NCBI GenBank assembly: GCA_017745235.1
Contig: JAGHZU010000009.1
Location: 62,001 to 126,000, forward strand
Direction of reading: 5' to 3'
DNA: 64,000 nucleotides
Source: Caulobacter sp.
GTDB taxonomy: Bacteria > Pseudomonadota > Alphaproteobacteria > Caulobacterales > Caulobacteraceae
Both the position numbers and the translations under genes were made by a program. A model generated the notes under the pieces. It saw only the letters and a list, made by a program, of their open reading frames with translations, was not told where the DNA came from and did not search any database. Positions 53,350 to 61,683 of this stretch are shown piece by piece (the stretch's first letter is position 1; each line of letters opens with the position of its first letter).

Positions 53350-53667
53350 TCAGTCCAGGGTGTAGAACGACTGGATCTGACAGCTCCCACTGGCGGTTTC
53401 GTAGAACACGCCGACCTTCTTTCCGGCCGAGCGCGCCGTGAGGATCAGCGAATAGAACCTGTTGCGATCATCCGCCGTGGCGGTAGGGCCGAATGTCAGG
53501 CTGCCGGAGGCGCAGGAAGATCCGGCGTAGAAGACTACGATGTTATTCGGCACGTAGTTCTGCAAGCGCCATCCAGTCACCGAACTTTCCAGATTAACAT
53601 CGGCCAAGGCTGCCGAGGCTGTGGAAAGCGCGATTGCTGACAACACACAAGCAAGGATTCTCTTCAT
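53350..53667 (-). CDS. Small secreted protein, unknown
   Basis: A 105-residue protein with a clear signal peptide (MKRILACVLSAIALSTASAALA, cleaved near residue 22). The mature part of about 83 residues has two cysteines (SSCASG and GSCQIQS) that could form one disulfide, and many Tyr/Phe and Ser residues, suggesting a small beta domain. GGAG lies 6 bp before the ATG. I recognise no family. Confidence 0.75.
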   Translation of the reverse strand: MKRILACVLSAIALSTASAALADVNLESSVTGWRLQNYVPNNIVVFYAGSSCASGSLTFGPTATADDRNRFYSLILTARSAGKKVGVFYETASGSCQIQSFYTLD

Positions 53668-53823
53668 GGCGGCTCCGAGAGAAATGGCGTCGCCGAAATA
53701 GCGACACTGACCGGTCCTGAGAGGCCGATTCCCCGCAAGCTTGAGCACGGAGCAAGGCGCGTGCAACCGAAAATGCAACCTGTAAGCGGGCAGAGTCGCT
53801 CTGCCTGCGCGGCGGAATCGATA

Positions 53824-55629
53824 TCAGGCCACCGCCGCTTGGCCCGCGATGCTGCGGCGGTCCAGCGCCGCCGCGTCGGCTACCGCCCGGGCCACGGCCG
53901 CGACGCTGACGGGCTTGCGCAGGACGGTGTCGGCGCCGGCGTCCAGGCACTCGCGGGCCTCGTCGGCGTCGCCGCCGATCACGGCCACGATCGGGATGTC
54001 GCGGTTGTCGCCGTCCAGGGCGCGCAGGGCCGCGGCGGTCTGGGGACCGTCGAGGATCGGCATGCGGCCGTCCAGCATCACCAGGTCGAAGTCGCAGATG
54101 CGGGCCAGGTCCAGGGCGCGGCGGCCGTTCTGGGCGTGCACGACCTGATGGCCCAGCTGCTCGAGGATGGCGCGCAGCATGGCCGCGTTGAGGGCGTCGT
54201 CCTCGGCGATCAGGACGCGCAGGTTGCTGGGCGGCGCGCCTACTGGCTCCACGGCCTGGGGCTCCTCGCCCACGGGGTCGACGGGGCAGGCGGCGTGCTC
54301 GTCGAAGGGCAGGGTGAGGGTGAAGCAGCTGCCGACGCCGACCGCGCCGGCTCCTTCCAGGCCGCCGCCCATCAGCCGGGCCAGCTGGCGCGAGAGCGAC
54401 AGGCCAAGGCCCGCGCCGTTGACGCCCGCGCCAGTGCGCTCCACGCGCTGGAACGCCTGGAAGGCCTGCTCCATCTCCTCGGCCGAGAGGCCGGGGCCGG
54501 TGTCGGCGACCTGGATGGCGATGGCGTCGGCGCGCTGCTCGACCCGCACCTCGATGCGGCCGCGCACGGTGTACTTCACGGCGTTGCCGACCAGGTTGGC
54601 CACGATCTGGCGGGTGCGCATGGGATCGCCGATGGCCGCGCCCAGCGGACGGCGCTCCAGGTCGGGCTCGATGTGCACCGTCATCTCCAGCCCCTTGGCC
54701 AGGGCGTGAGGACGTTCCAGCAGCACCAGGTCACGGATCAGGCGCACGGGTTCGAACGGCACGGAGTCGACGGCCAGGCGGCCGGCTTCGGCGGTCTCGG
54801 AATCCAGGGTGGCGTTCAGCACGGCCACCAGGTCCTGGGCGGCGTCGAGGGCGGCGTTCAGCTGCTCGCGCGAGGGCGCGGCGCGCCCGCCCTTGCCGGC
54901 GGCGGCGGCCAGCACGTGGGTCACGCCGGTCAGGCCGTTGCGAATCTCGTGGCTGAGGGTGGCGACGATGTCGGACTTGGAGCGGGCCGAGCGCTCGGCC
55001 GTCTCCAGCACGTCCAGCCGCTCGCGCAGCAGGCGCTCGTGCTCCAGGGCCAGGGCGTGCTGGCGGCGCAGCATCCGGTTGAAGACCAGCGACAGCGCCA
55101 TGGCCAGCGCCAGGGCGCCCCAGGCCTGGGCGCCTGCCCGCACGCCGTCGGGGCGCGAGAACAGGGCCACCAGCGGCGCGGCGCTGGCGACGGGGGCGAT
55201 GACCAGCAGCGACAACAGGTGCGGGGCCGAGAAGAAGATGCAGATTATGGCCGCGCCGACCGACATCTGCAGCAAAGTGTCACGGGCCGGGCCGCCGCCG
55301 TCGGCGAACAGGGTCATCTGCACGACGGCCAGCGCCCACAGCAGGCCCGAGGCCAGTTGCACGCGCGAGCGGCGGCGCACGTCCTGGGCCGCGTCCGTGC
55401 GCAGCCAGGCGACGACGCCGTAGAAGGCGCCCCAGTTGACGGCGAAGACCGCGAAGCTCATGGCCAGCCAGCCGGCGTCGGCCGCGAAGGAGCCGGCCCA
55501 GACATAGAGCGGCAGGCACACGGCGAAGACCGCCAGGGCGTAGGGCATCAACGCCGTCTGGGCGTCGAGCGCCATGCGGATGTCGGCGTCGCGCGGATCG
55601 TGTTCGTTAAGTCGGCGCTCGGCGGACAA
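53824..55629 (-). CDS. Hybrid sensor histidine kinase / response regulator
   Basis: A protein of about 601 residues with five to six N-terminal membrane segments (about 25-170), a HisKA domain with phosphoacceptor in TLSHEIRNGLTG, a HATPase domain with NLVGNAVKYT, DTGPGLS and GLGLSLSRQLA, and a C-terminal receiver whose Asp is in DLVMLDGRMPILDG. The TTG at 55629 with GAGGA upstream is preferred; ATG 55575 or a longer frame to 55725 are alternatives. The sensing module is the membrane part, with no separate periplasmic domain. Confidence 0.92.
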   Translation of the reverse strand: MSAERRLNEHDPRDADIRMALDAQTALMPYALAVFAVCLPLYVWAGSFAADAGWLAMSFAVFAVNWGAFYGVVAWLRTDAAQDVRRRSRVQLASGLLWALAVVQMTLFADGGGPARDTLLQMSVGAAIICIFFSAPHLLSLLVIAPVASAAPLVALFSRPDGVRAGAQAWGALALAMALSLVFNRMLRRQHALALEHERLLRERLDVLETAERSARSKSDIVATLSHEIRNGLTGVTHVLAAAAGKGGRAAPSREQLNAALDAAQDLVAVLNATLDSETAEAGRLAVDSVPFEPVRLIRDLVLLERPHALAKGLEMTVHIEPDLERRPLGAAIGDPMRTRQIVANLVGNAVKYTVRGRIEVRVEQRADAIAIQVADTGPGLSAEEMEQAFQAFQRVERTGAGVNGAGLGLSLSRQLARLMGGGLEGAGAVGVGSCFTLTLPFDEHAACPVDPVGEEPQAVEPVGAPPSNLRVLIAEDDALNAAMLRAILEQLGHQVVHAQNGRRALDLARICDFDLVMLDGRMPILDGPQTAAALRALDGDNRDIPIVAVIGGDADEARECLDAGADTVLRKPVSVAAVARAVADAAALDRRSIAGQAAVA

Positions 55630-55790
55630 GGCGCTGATTCCTCGGCTGGTGAGCCAGGACCCTAGGGCGATCGCAGTTTGCGCCTCGTTACGGCTTATCG
55701 TTAATCCACAGGTCAAGCTGGGCAAACAATCGTTAAGCCTAACGGAGGATGATGCGAGTCAAAGCCGCGCCCCCAGACGGGGAGGAACCC

Positions 55791-56924
55791 ATGGCCACCA
55801 CCCGCGCCGCCCTGACCGACCAAGACATCCGCATGCTGGTGAAAGGCGCCACGCCCGACGAGCGCGCCCTGGCCGCCCACAAGCTGTGCCGCACGATCGA
55901 CCGCGCCGAGATGGACGAGGACCAGCGCGCCCTGGCCGGCGACATCCTGCGGGTGATGGCCGCCGACGCCGCCGAGCTGGTGCGCCGCGCCATGGCCGTG
56001 ACCCTGCGCAATTCGCCGGTCCTGCCGCCCGATGTCGCCAATCGCCTGGCGCGCGACGTCGAGAGCGTGTCGCTGCCGATCATCAACTTCTCGCCCGTGT
56101 TCAGCGACGCCGACCTGGCCGAGATCGTCCGCCTGGGCGGTCCGGTGCGGCAGATGGCCGTGGCCAAGCGGCCGCGCCTGTCGAGCAAGGTGGCGGGCCT
56201 GCTGGTCGAACAGGGCGGAGAGGACGTCGTGGCCGCCGTCTGCGCCAACGACAACGCCCGCCTGTCCGACATCGCCCTGCAGAAGGCGCTGGACCGCTTC
56301 GCCAAGTCCGAGGCGGTGCTGGCGGCCGTCGCCTATCGCTCGGCCCTGCCGCTGGCGGTGACCGAGCGCCTGATCGACATGGTCGGCGACCAGCTACGTG
56401 AGCATATCCTGGCCAACCACGCCATCTCGGCCGAGCGCACCCTGGACCTGATCCTGGACACCAAGGAGCGGGCCACGGTCGACCTGATCGACCAGGCGGG
56501 CCGCGCGGCCGACATGAAGGCCTTCGTGACCCACCTGCACAGCGTGCAGCGCCTGTCGCCGTCGCTGCTGCTGCGGGCGCTGGCCCACGGCCACATGACC
56601 TTCTTCGAGTGGGGCGTGGCCGAGCTGGCGGGCGTGCCGCACCATCGCACCTGGCTGATGATCCACGACGCCGGCGCTCTGGGCCTCAAGGCGATCTGTG
56701 AGCGGGCGGGCCTGCCGCCGCGCCTGTTCCCGGCCATGCGAGCCGGCGTCGACGCCTTTCACGCCATGGAATACGACGGCCGCCCCGGCGACCGCGAGCG
56801 GTTCCAGGAGCACATGATCCAGCGGTTCCTGACCTCGTCGGCGGCGGTGTCGCGCGAGGATACCGATTATCTCCTGGATCGCGCCGACCGCCTGGGACAG
56901 CAGGCCCAGGCCGCGGCCGGCTGA
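55791..56924 (+). CDS. DUF2336 family protein
   Basis: A 377-residue all-helical, HEAT-like cytoplasmic protein. The central stretch RLARDVESVSLPIINFSPVFSD-type and the later LDLILDTKERATVDLIDQA are typical of DUF2336, an alphaproteobacterial family of unknown function. The ATG at 55791 with GGGGAGGAACCC upstream is preferred to ATGs at 55749-55754. It is divergent from the hybrid kinase gene, so the two may be related in function. Confidence 0.88.
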   Translation: MATTRAALTDQDIRMLVKGATPDERALAAHKLCRTIDRAEMDEDQRALAGDILRVMAADAAELVRRAMAVTLRNSPVLPPDVANRLARDVESVSLPIINFSPVFSDADLAEIVRLGGPVRQMAVAKRPRLSSKVAGLLVEQGGEDVVAAVCANDNARLSDIALQKALDRFAKSEAVLAAVAYRSALPLAVTERLIDMVGDQLREHILANHAISAERTLDLILDTKERATVDLIDQAGRAADMKAFVTHLHSVQRLSPSLLLRALAHGHMTFFEWGVAELAGVPHHRTWLMIHDAGALGLKAICERAGLPPRLFPAMRAGVDAFHAMEYDGRPGDRERFQEHMIQRFLTSSAAVSREDTDYLLDRADRLGQQAQAAAG

Positions 56925-56993
56925 CGAACCCAATCTTCGAACATCTGTTCGAAAAGTGTGGGCAGGCGGATCATTCTCCGCCAAGCTCGACCC

Positions 56994-57761
56994 ATGTCCG
57001 AGCCCATCCGCCCCGCCGCCACGATCCTGATGCTGCGCGACCCGCCCGACGATGGCGGAGGCGGGTTCGAAGTGCTGATGGTCAAGCGCCACCACCAGAT
57101 CGACTTCGCCGGCGGCGCCCTGGTGTTCCCAGGCGGCAAGAGCCATGCGGGCGACCACGACCCCGCCTGGGCCGATCACGCGACCGGCTGGGAGAGCGTT
57201 GCCGAGGACGGCGCGCCGCTGCGCATCGCCGCCATCCGCGAGGCCTATGAAGAAGCCGGGGTGCTGCTGGCGCGCGACGAGGGCGGGGCCATCTACGCCG
57301 GCGAGGCGGCGGCCGAGGTGCGGGCGGCGGTCGCCGAGGATCGCGTGGCCTTCCTGGACGTGGTGCGGGGCCTGGGGCTGAGGCTGGACCTGGAGGCCCT
57401 GACGATCTTCGCGCGCTGGATCACCCCGCCGCTGATGACCAAGCGCTTCGACACCTGGTTCTACGTGGCCCGGGCCCCGGCGGCCCAGCAGGCGATCTGC
57501 GACGGCCGCGAGGCGGTGGACGCCGAGTGGATCGCCCCGGGCCAGGCCCTGGACCTGGCGGCGTCGGGCCAGCGCAAGGTGATCTTTCCCACGCGGATGA
57601 ACCTGCAGCTGCTGGCCGAGAGCGCCGACGCCGAGACTGCGATCATGGCCGCCCGGGCAAGGCCGCTGGTGACCGTGGAGCCTTGGGTGGAGGGGCCATC
57701 GCTGCGGATCCCGGACAACGCGGGGTACGGAGTGGTCAGCGAGCCGTTGTCGGCGCTTTAG
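56994..57761 (+). CDS. Nudix hydrolase (NUDT19-like)
   Basis: A 255-residue Nudix protein. The box is split as in the NUDT7/8/19 group: FPGGKSHAGDHDPAW, an insert, then IAAIREAYEEAGVLLA with the metal-binding EAYEE. NUDT19-like proteins hydrolyse CoA and its esters, so acyl-CoA turnover is a possible role. It is 69 bp after the DUF2336 gene, and ends just before a dispersed repeat. Confidence 0.88.
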   Translation: MSEPIRPAATILMLRDPPDDGGGGFEVLMVKRHHQIDFAGGALVFPGGKSHAGDHDPAWADHATGWESVAEDGAPLRIAAIREAYEEAGVLLARDEGGAIYAGEAAAEVRAAVAEDRVAFLDVVRGLGLRLDLEALTIFARWITPPLMTKRFDTWFYVARAPAAQQAICDGREAVDAEWIAPGQALDLAASGQRKVIFPTRMNLQLLAESADAETAIMAARARPLVTVEPWVEGPSLRIPDNAGYGVVSEPLSAL

Positions 57762-57786
57762 GGGAACTGGGCGGTGGTGCGTCGGC

Positions 57787-57905
57787 GCTTGCCCCCACCT
57801 GGCCGCCGCGGGGCCTGTCCGCCCCCGTAGGGGGCGGATCTCCTCATTCTTCCCTCTGCGGGGGAGGAGCGCCGAAGGCGCGGAGGGGGCAAGTAGGCTC
57901 GCACC
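57787..57905 (-). repeat. Dispersed intergenic repeat, copy B
   Basis: The reverse complement of copy A at 49550-49663, with a short insertion (GAGGA) before GATCCGCCCCCTA. It fills the gap between the convergent Nudix and lipoprotein genes. Internal hairpins are kept by compensating or symmetric positions. Confidence 0.85.
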
Positions 57906-57920
57906 CTATTTCCGCAAGCC

Positions 57921-58562
57921 TCAGCCCGGCGGCAGCTTCGAGCCGGTCTCGCCCACCCAGGCGACGATATCGGAGAGGGTCTTGTCGGTGGCCTTGTCAT
58001 AGGCCTGGACGATGGCGCCCACCCGGTTTTCGGCGGCGCGGACGCGGGTCTGGAAGACCTTGTCGCCCAGCAGGGTGCGGTCGCCGTTCTTGATCGTCAC
58101 CGCGCGGACCTCGACCAGGATCTCGGGCGCGGTCTTGGGGCCGTCGACATAGACCGTCTCGAAGGAGCGGACCTCCAGGCGCAGCGTCATGGCCGCCTTG
58201 CCGGTTTCGCCGCGCGTGACCAGGCGGGCCGGCCCCTGGGCCTCGAAGGCTCGCGCCACGGCTTCGTCGAACAGCACGATGGCCGGCGACACCCACCGGG
58301 CGTCGGCGATGTAGGCCGCCTCGCCGTTGGTGATGGTCAGGATGCGGTCGCTCATGCTGGCGCGCGTGAAGACCGTGGGGATCTTGAAGACCCCGAAGCT
58401 CTTCTCGACCTGGTCGGCGGACGCCTGGCGAGCCTCGCCGAAGCGATAGAGACCCGACGGGTCGGCCTTGGGGAACAGGCTGATGCATCCCGACAGCGAC
58501 ATCGACAGGGCCACGGCTGCGGCGACGCCCAGCGAGCGGGGAGCGAGGCGGGAAAGGCTCAC
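57921..58562 (-). CDS. ABC-type transport auxiliary lipoprotein (Mce/Mla system)
   Basis: A 213-residue lipoprotein with lipobox LSGC (Cys26) and a single ABC-trans-aux domain of the PqiC type. It is the last gene of the four-gene Mce operon and overlaps the MCE gene by 4 bp. PqiC-like proteins sit on the outer membrane and dock MCE rings. Confidence 0.88.
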   Translation of the reverse strand: MSLSRLAPRSLGVAAAVALSMSLSGCISLFPKADPSGLYRFGEARQASADQVEKSFGVFKIPTVFTRASMSDRILTITNGEAAYIADARWVSPAIVLFDEAVARAFEAQGPARLVTRGETGKAAMTLRLEVRSFETVYVDGPKTAPEILVEVRAVTIKNGDRTLLGDKVFQTRVRAAENRVGAIVQAYDKATDKTLSDIVAWVGETGSKLPPG

Positions 58563-59497
58563 GGCTTGACCTCCAGTTCCTTGGCCGGCGACTTGGCGAC
58601 CAGGGCGCGCGGGTTCTGTTCGACTTCGCCGACGAGGCGGTCCAGCGACTCGGCGGCGGATTGCAGGGTGACGACGGCGGCCGACAGCTGCGGCAGGCCG
58701 CTGGTGGCGAAGTCGCTGGTGGGGCCCTCCAGTTTGCCGACCATGCCGCGCACGTCCTTGGCCGTACCCTTCAGCTCCTCGGCGGCGTCGCCCAGGTTCT
58801 TGAGGGTGCGCTTGGCGTCGCCGTTGACCAGGCTGTCGGCGCTGTCGGACAGCTGGCCGATCTTGGTCGAGGTGGCCTCGATGCTCTGCAGGGCCTTGTC
58901 GGCGTCGGCGATGATGGCCTTGCGCTCGCGCAGTTCGGCGGTGACCGACTGGACGTCGCTGAGCGAGGCGCTGAAGGTCTTGATATTCTCGTCCGACAGC
59001 ACGCGGTTGACGCGGTCCAGGGCCTCGATGGTGCGGGTCAGAACCGTGCCGCCGCCTTCCAGCAGATCGGACAGGGCGCTGCGCTGGCTGCGGATGACGG
59101 GCACGTCGCCGCCGTGCACGGTGGTCTTCAGCAGCGGCTTGGACGGCGTGCCGGCGGTGATCTGGACGTAATTCACGCCGGTGATGCCCTGGGGCTCGAG
59201 CGTGGCGTAGCTGTCGGTCTTGATCGGCACGTCGGACGTGACGCGAACGCGAGCGATGACGCGGTTGGGATCGCTGCGATCAAGGGCGATCTTGGTGACC
59301 TCGCCGACCTTGATGCCGTTGAAGTGCACCTCGCCGCCGTCGGACAGACCCCGCACTGGGCCTACGAACAGCACGTCGTAGAGGTCGTACTCCTGGCTGA
59401 AGCTGAGCTTGGCCAGCCAGACGGCGAAGATCAGGAGGCCGGTGAAGAGGACCAGCGTGGCCGCGCCCACCAGGGCGTAGTTGGCGTTTCTTTCCAT
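58559..59497 (-). CDS. MCE/MlaD family substrate-binding protein
   Basis: A 312-residue protein anchored by one N-terminal membrane segment (about 8-30). The MCE domain is at about 38-115, with VRGLSDGGEVHFNGIKVGEV, followed by a long helical tail (to about 290) that would form a tunnel for lipid in a hexamer. It binds phospholipid or a related hydrophobic cargo between membranes. It starts one base before the ATPase stop on the minus strand. Confidence 0.93.
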   Translation of the reverse strand: MERNANYALVGAATLVLFTGLLIFAVWLAKLSFSQEYDLYDVLFVGPVRGLSDGGEVHFNGIKVGEVTKIALDRSDPNRVIARVRVTSDVPIKTDSYATLEPQGITGVNYVQITAGTPSKPLLKTTVHGGDVPVIRSQRSALSDLLEGGGTVLTRTIEALDRVNRVLSDENIKTFSASLSDVQSVTAELRERKAIIADADKALQSIEATSTKIGQLSDSADSLVNGDAKRTLKNLGDAAEELKGTAKDVRGMVGKLEGPTSDFATSGLPQLSAAVVTLQSAAESLDRLVGEVEQNPRALVAKSPAKELEVKP

Positions 59498-59498
59498 C

Positions 59499-60326
59499 TC
59501 AGCTCTTCCTAGGCAGGGCCTGGCCCGCGGCCGCGCGTCCGCGCGGCCCCATGAAGTATTCTTTGATCCAGGGGTGGTCCGACTTTTCCAGCTCCTGCGG
59601 CGTGCCGGTGGCCACCACCTTCTTTTCGGCGATCACCGCGATGCGGTCGGTGATGGCGTAGAGGGTGTCGAGGTCGTGGGTGATCATGAACACGGTCAGG
59701 TCCAGGCTGTCGGACAGGTCGCGGATCAGTTCGTCGAAGGCGCCGGCGCTGATCGGGTCCAGGCCCGCGGTGGGCTCGTCCAGGAACAGCAGCTCGGGGT
59801 CCATGGCCAGGGCCCGGGCCAGGCCTGCGCGCTTGCGCATGCCGCCCGACAGCTCGGCCGGCTTGAGGTTGCCGGCCCGGGCGGGCAGGCCCGACATGGC
59901 GATCTTCAGGTCGGCGAGCTGGTCGATCTCGCGCCGGGACAGGCGGGTGTGCTCGAACAGGGGCGCGGCCACGTTTTCGCGCACGGTCAGGTTCGAGAAG
60001 AGGGCGCCCTGCTGGAACAGCACGCCCCAGCGGCGCTCGATCACGCTCCAGCGGCGGCGCGAAGCCACCTGCATGTCCTGGCCGAACAGCTTGATCGTGC
60101 CGCCGTCGGGCTCCTTCAGGCCGATGATGGTGTTGAGCAGGACCGACTTGCCCGAGCCCGAGCCGCCGACCACGCCCAGCACCTCGCCGCGGTTCACGGT
60201 CAGGTCCAGGCCGTCATGGATGATGTTGTCGCCGAACCGCGAGACCAGGCCCTCGACGCGGATCGGGGGCGCCTCGGCGGTCGAGGGGGCCTCTTGCCCG
60301 GCGGGGGCGGCGTCGACCGCGGTCAC
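59499..60326 (-). CDS. mlaF: Mce/Mla ABC transporter ATPase
   Basis: A 275-residue ATPase with Walker A GGSGSGKSVLL, signature LSGGMRKRAGLARAL and Walker B LLFLDEPTAGLDP, the sequence type of MlaF. A short Pro/Ala-rich N-terminal extension precedes the domain. It overlaps the permease gene by 4 bp. Confidence 0.94.
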   Translation of the reverse strand: MTAVDAAPAGQEAPSTAEAPPIRVEGLVSRFGDNIIHDGLDLTVNRGEVLGVVGGSGSGKSVLLNTIIGLKEPDGGTIKLFGQDMQVASRRRWSVIERRWGVLFQQGALFSNLTVRENVAAPLFEHTRLSRREIDQLADLKIAMSGLPARAGNLKPAELSGGMRKRAGLARALAMDPELLFLDEPTAGLDPISAGAFDELIRDLSDSLDLTVFMITHDLDTLYAITDRIAVIAEKKVVATGTPQELEKSDHPWIKEYFMGPRGRAAAGQALPRKS

Positions 60327-61438
60327 AGGTTCAGCTCCATGTAGATCAGGGCGAACACCGCATCGATGGCGATGATGGCGAAGATGGCGTGGACGACGGC
60401 GGCGGTGACGCGGCGGCCCAGCGACTCCACGTCGTTGCCGACCTCCATGCCCTGGCGGCAGCCGATGGCGGCGATGACCATGGCCATGACGGGGGCCTTG
60501 GACAGGCCGATCCAGAAGTGGGTGATGCCGACGTTGTCGACCATCCGCTGCAGGAAGAAGCCGGGCGACAGGTCCAGCGCCGTCCAGGTGACCAGCAGGC
60601 CGCCGGCCAAGCCGGCCAGGGTGGCCACGAAGGTCAGCAGAGGGATGGTGATGAGCAGGGCGGCGAAGCGGGGCAGGACCAGGGCGTCGTAAGGGTCCAC
60701 GCCCATGACCTGCATGGCGTCGACTTCCTGGTTCATCTTCATCGAGCCGATCTCGGCCGCGAAGCTGGAGGCCGAGCGACCGGCCAGCAGGATGGCGGTG
60801 ATGAGGATGTTGAACTCGCGCAGCACCGAGATGCCGATCAGCTCGACGGCGAACACCTGGGCGCCGAACTGGGTCAGGAGATTGGCCCCCAGCAGGGCCA
60901 CGACCGCGCCGATGAAGAAGGTGGTGATGGATACGATCGGGATGGCGTCCAGCCCCGCCCGCTCGGCCAGGGACACCACGGGAGCCCAGCGGATGCGGCT
61001 GGGCTTGACCAGGGCGCGGCCGATGGCGGTCAGCAGGTGACCCAGGAAGGCCAGGGTGGAATAGAGGTCGTCGGCCAGGCCGAACACGCCGCGGCCGATG
61101 CGTTCCAGCAGGGCGCGGAAGCCGCCGATGGGCGGGGCGATGTCGGGCTCGACCTTGATGGCCTCGCCGACCAGCTGGAGCAGGCGCTGGGTGCGCGCCC
61201 CGGCGGCGATCTTGCCCTCGGTCTCGCGGGCGTCGGCGGCGCGCAGGATGGCGTAGGCCCCGGCCGTGTCGCAGCGGGTGATTCCGGTCAGGTCGATGTC
61301 GGCGGCCTGCTGGGCGTTGACCGCTTGAAGCAGCCGTTCGCCGGCGTCGACCAGGCCGCGCGCGGTCCAGTCCCCCGAGAGCACGACGGTTTTTCGACCG
61401 GCCTTGTCCTCGAAGGTGAAATCAGCCGGAGCGCCCAT
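60323..61438 (-). CDS. mlaE: Mce/Mla permease with N-terminal STAS domain
   Basis: A 371-residue permease of the MlaE family. Residues about 5-95 are a STAS-like domain (LTGITRCDTAGAYAILRAAD) fused to the permease, so the usual separate MlaB is not needed. Five or more membrane segments follow with AAEIGSMKMNQEVDAMQVMGVDP, the MlaE coupling motif. ATG 61438 is preferred over an upstream TTG at 61471. It is first of the operon. No mlaC-type periplasmic carrier is present. Confidence 0.93.
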   Translation of the reverse strand: MGAPADFTFEDKAGRKTVVLSGDWTARGLVDAGERLLQAVNAQQAADIDLTGITRCDTAGAYAILRAADARETEGKIAAGARTQRLLQLVGEAIKVEPDIAPPIGGFRALLERIGRGVFGLADDLYSTLAFLGHLLTAIGRALVKPSRIRWAPVVSLAERAGLDAIPIVSITTFFIGAVVALLGANLLTQFGAQVFAVELIGISVLREFNILITAILLAGRSASSFAAEIGSMKMNQEVDAMQVMGVDPYDALVLPRFAALLITIPLLTFVATLAGLAGGLLVTWTALDLSPGFFLQRMVDNVGITHFWIGLSKAPVMAMVIAAIGCRQGMEVGNDVESLGRRVTAAVVHAIFAIIAIDAVFALIYMELNL

Positions 61439-61683
61439 GAAGCCTTGCTGGTCCCTCAATCCCGTAGCCAAACCCTAGCAAAGGGATCGACCAAGCCCAA
61501 ACGCCTCAAGGCCTCGCTTGTTGCGCAAGGAATAAGCGCAGCCGCGCAAGAGCGCCAGCATCCTCGTCAGGAACGCCGTCCGACCCGGTTTGGCCTGACC
61601 GCATCGAGGGCGAGGGCGTCGAACCATTGCCGCAAAAGGTGCGTTCTATGGCGCTGACCGGGGGCGTTGATTAGAAGGGCTGC

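Noticed and set aside
55695-55735. CtrA box between the hybrid kinase and DUF2336 genes
   Set aside because: Several TTAA half-sites are present but none has a second TTAA seven bases away.
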